From positions 1 through 30,366 of IMG/VR virus record IMGVR_UViG_3300036761_000426: a stretch of 30,366 bases of DNA; one strand, given 5' to 3'. Every line of letters starts with the position of its first letter. Positions within the stretch are counted from its first letter, which is position 1. Source of the stretch: a virus. Made by a program: the position numbers and the translations under genes. Shown here one piece after another: positions 28,612-30,366 of the stretch. The notes below the pieces were generated by a model, which saw nothing but the letters and a program-made list of their open reading frames with translations, searched no databases and was not told where the DNA came from.

Positions 28612-28785
28612 CGTGGTTCCTCCGTCTCGTTCTTGACGACCGGCTGGGTCAGCACCACCTCCATCTCCGTTGTCGCTTGCTGCAACTTGCCAGTCAATCT
28701 CGGGATGGCGGGCGCGGTGAGAGCGGGCCGCTTGCGCAGCCCGCTCCTGTGCCGTCTGCCCGCGCCAGCGGTACTGGATTGCCAT
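28612..28785 (-). other. possible broken or frameshifted small gene
   Basis: An ATG at 28785 lies one base after the upstream stop and opens MAIQYRWRGQTAQERAAQ. In this frame it continues into odd 'SDNGDGGGADPAGRQERDGG' sequence and on into the zinc-ribbon gene. The next frame over, from about 28720, instead reads 'RLTGKLQQATTEMEVVLTQP' and 'VVKNETEEPR' and stops at TGA exactly overlapping the ATG at 28611, as at most junctions here. A one-base shift near 28690-28720 would join the two into a protein of about 57 residues. I cannot tell mutation, sequencing error or programmed shift. Confidence 0.35.
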
Positions 28786-28786
28786 G

Positions 28787-29074
28787 TCAGTACTCGCGCC
28801 AGTGGTTCTCGGGCCTCGCCAGATGGGCCACCTTCTCGTCCTCGCTCAGCAGGTGACCGTAGCTGGTGAAGTCCTTGATGTAGGTGTCGCCCATGTCGTA
28901 GCCGTCGAAGGTGCCGCTACCCTTGACCGCGCAGAAGCACGAGGCGTAGGGATTCTTGGCCTCACCCTCGGGGCCTTGATTGTGCTTGAGGACGCGCCAC
29001 TCCCAGCCGGGTGCGACATAGACCTCGTAGGGGTCGTTGACCTTGCGCGTCTTGCCTTTGAGGTTCTTGCTCAT
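28787..29074 (-). CDS. protein of unknown function, conserved-looking phage type
   Basis: A 95-residue protein starting MSKNLKGKTRKVNDPYEVYV with GGAGGAACCACG directly before the ATG, the same leader as the gene at 28611. 'WEWRVLKHNQGPEGEAKNPYAS' (in parts), then 'AVKGSGTFDGYDMGDTYIKD' recalls a short protein found in many actinophages, to my memory without a known role. The mixed strand/helix layout gives no active-site clue. Confidence 0.65.
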   Translation of the reverse strand: MSKNLKGKTRKVNDPYEVYVAPGWEWRVLKHNQGPEGEAKNPYASCFCAVKGSGTFDGYDMGDTYIKDFTSYGHLLSEDEKVAHLARPENHWREY

Positions 29075-29472
29075 CGTGGTTCCTCCGTGTCTGGGCAGGC
29101 GTGCGGCATCCAGTCAGCCACGCGCCATGCGATTGAGTCGGGGTTCGCGGAGCGGCCAGCGTTCGCCAGATACCACTTGCCCCGGTCGTTCTTGACCAGC
29201 CCCACGTCCGCGCCGCAGCGCGTGCAGTAGCCGGTCGGCACTGAGCCACCACGGCCCAGCGACTTGCTGTGGATGACCATGCCGCTGTCATCCGTCCTCG
29301 GGAGGAAGCGCCCGTGTTCGCGCACACACGGCTCGCAGAGGGTTTCCCACTTACCCGAGGTCTTGCCCTTCTGGACGAAGCCGGTGTAGGGGGCCACGGC
29401 GGCTCCGCAGAAGGCACAGGTGCCGCCGTAGAGGTTGCCCTTGATGAAGTAGCTCACGGTCAGGTCGGCCAT
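29071..29472 (-). CDS. double zinc-ribbon protein of unknown function
   Basis: A 133-residue protein starting MADLTVSYFIKGNLYGGTCA. Six cysteines in CxxC pairs ('CAFCGAA', 'LCEPCVREHG', 'YCTRCGADVG') plus a late 'HAC' would hold at least one and perhaps two zinc ions. The middle 'GFVQKGKTSGKWETL' is basic. No family is recognised. The gene overlaps the next by four bases. Confidence 0.6.
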   Translation of the reverse strand: MADLTVSYFIKGNLYGGTCAFCGAAVAPYTGFVQKGKTSGKWETLCEPCVREHGRFLPRTDDSGMVIHSKSLGRGGSVPTGYCTRCGADVGLVKNDRGKWYLANAGRSANPDSIAWRVADWMPHACPDTEEPR

Positions 29473-29474
29473 GG

Positions 29475-29732
29475 CTACTCCTCGTCCCACGATTCGCCCG
29501 CGTCCTCGGGGCTCCAAGTCTGCGGGTCGCGGATGGCTTGCCCCGAGGCGTTGTACCACTGGCCGCACGTGTCGCACTTCCAGTCGCCGGGCAGGTAGCC
29601 GATGGCCGCGCTCTGGTTGAACTCGTCGTAGATGGGTGGCAACTTGCTCATCTCGTACCTCTTCACCGCGTCACGGTACTTCAGGTCGTTGGCAGCGGGT
29701 TGGTCTGGGGCCAGTTTCCGTTCGTAACTCAC
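29475..29732 (-). CDS. small protein with CxxC, unknown function
   Basis: An 85-residue protein read from GTG at 29730-29732, which overlaps the upstream stop as GTGA. It starts VVSYERKLAPDQPAANDL in the longer frame; from the chosen GTG it begins VSYERK. 'KCDTCGQWYNASGQAIRDP' is a half zinc ribbon, and the tail 'SPEDAGESWDEE' is acidic. Function unknown. Confidence 0.55.
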   Translation of the reverse strand: MSYERKLAPDQPAANDLKYRDAVKRYEMSKLPPIYDEFNQSAAIGYLPGDWKCDTCGQWYNASGQAIRDPQTWSPEDAGESWDEE

Positions 29733-30199
29733 GACTCGCTTCCTTCCTCGGCGCGGGCGTCCCATGTCCAGAACTGACATCCGAAGTCTCGGCCACCATA
29801 GAGACGCAGCGCGATTTCGCGGATAGAGCACCCACGAGCCTTCCGGCCACACGTATCGCACCGACGCGCCTTCAGCGCCGCCAGCTCGGCCTCGGCCTGC
29901 TCTGCTCTCTCGATACACTTCGTGAAAGCGTCGCGGAACCCGTTGCGGTCCTCGGTCATGTTCGCCAGCGCCTCCTCGGCCTGCTCGGCACGCCGCATCC
30001 AGTCAGCACCGGCAGTGACCGACGCCTGCCCGAAGGCGACGGCCCGCTCGTTGTCGCGCTCCAACTCGGCGATGCGCTTGAGGTCGCGCGCCATGAGCGT
30101 CGCGGCATCCGTTGCGTTGGTCTCCAGCTCGGCGATGCGGGCGCGCAGCTCCGCTTTCGTTGGCGTTTCCGGGCTCATGGGCTCACCTGGTCTGCTCAT
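29729..30199 (-). CDS. coiled-coil protein with C-terminal cysteine motif
   Basis: A 156-residue protein starting MSRPGEPMSPETPTKAELRA. I chose the ATG at 30197-30199 after GGGAG; the ATG at 30178 is an alternative. Residues 15-115 form a long coiled coil ('LRARIAELETNATDAATLM', 'RAEQAEEALANMTEDR', 'ERAEQAEAELAALKARR'). The C-terminus has 'RCDTCGRKARGCSIREIAL' and 'DFGCQFWTW', a possible zinc site. The function is unknown. It overlaps the partial gene upstream by 17 bases. Confidence 0.6.
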   Translation of the reverse strand: MSRPGEPMSPETPTKAELRARIAELETNATDAATLMARDLKRIAELERDNERAVAFGQASVTAGADWMRRAEQAEEALANMTEDRNGFRDAFTKCIERAEQAEAELAALKARRCDTCGRKARGCSIREIALRLYGGRDFGCQFWTWDARAEEGSES

Positions 30200-30366
30200 C
30201 CCCGCTCCCTTCCTCGGCGCGGGCGCGGTAAGAAGCCACTTGCCTGTGGTAACAGGGGTCGGCCAAGGCGTCTTCTTTGGTCCATCCGCCTTCCAGCCAC
30301 CAGTCAAGTACGGCCAGCTCTACCGCCGAATCCCGCTCCGCCAAAGCCGCCTGAAGCTCCTCGATG
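30183..30366 (-). CDS. partial gene, C-terminal end only
   Basis: The last 60 codons are visible, reading IEELQAALAERDSAVELAVL and then DWWLEGGWTKEDALADPCYH, ending ARAEEGSGDEQTR before TGA at 30183-30185. The start lies beyond the right edge. The N-terminal part seen here is a coiled coil like that of the next gene, and both genes end with an 'RARAEEGS'-type or 'DARAEEGS' tail, so the two may be related. Function unknown. Confidence 0.5.
   Translation of the reverse strand, partial: IEELQAALAERDSAVELAVLDWWLEGGWTKEDALADPCYHRQVASYRARAEEGSGDEQTR

Noticed and set aside
1-30366. tRNA or rRNA genes.
   Set aside because: No cloverleaf-like or rRNA-like stretch was noticed in the gaps, and the gaps are mostly too short.

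Overview
This window is part of a tailed double-stranded DNA phage genome (siphovirus-like head and connector genes). Every gene I can support lies on the minus strand, so transcription runs from base 30366 towards base 1. The DNA is GC-rich with frequent GTG starts. Gene junctions are very tight: stop and start codons overlap as ATGA or GTGA at most of them. This fits a phage of a high-GC bacterium, perhaps an actinobacterium, but no gene here fixes the host. I see no integrase, tRNA, rRNA, CRISPR array or insertion sequence.

Region 1, early (about 20.2-30.4 kb): many small genes, several coding for zinc-ribbon-like proteins of unknown role (26.4-30.4 kb). A coiled-coil protein, a small helix-turn-helix protein, two small membrane proteins and an ERF-family single-strand annealing protein follow. 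Then come a run of short unknown genes, an HNH-type protein, a PD-(D/E)xK-type nuclease and a replication-initiator-like protein. Three noncoding gaps of 105-245 bases in this half hold hairpins, direct repeats and possible regulatory sites.

Region 2, DNA modification (15.8-20.0 kb): a compact unit of ParB-like protein, DpdA, a small membrane protein, QueC, QueD, QueE and FolE. FolE, QueD, QueE and QueC together make preQ0 from GTP. DpdA is the phage/bacterial transglycosylase that swaps guanine in DNA for a 7-deazaguanine base. No QueF or Gat (amidotransferase) partner is visible, so the simplest prediction is preQ0 itself in this phage's DNA as an anti-restriction modification.

Region 3, packaging and head (1.1-15.8 kb): small and large terminase, SPP1 gp6-type portal, a 28-residue membrane microprotein, MuF/SPP1 gp7-type minor head protein, scaffold, HK97-fold major capsid protein, two tandem paralogous structural proteins, one further small structural protein, and a 1740-residue giant. 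The giant carries 36 copies of a roughly 22-residue GIASAEAVG-type repeat and two Asp-box beta-propellers. Head-tail connector genes follow.

Region 4, tail start (1-1.1 kb): gp10-like protein, DUF3168-like tail terminator and a cut-off tail tube gene. The remaining tail, lysis and polymerase genes must lie outside the window.

The most interesting items are the complete 7-deazaguanine operon joined to the packaging genes, the giant repeat/propeller protein, a pair of related inverted elements in two distant gaps, and a 13-bp hairpin with a UUCG loop downstream of the capsid genes. All names come from reading motifs by eye; no database search was run.
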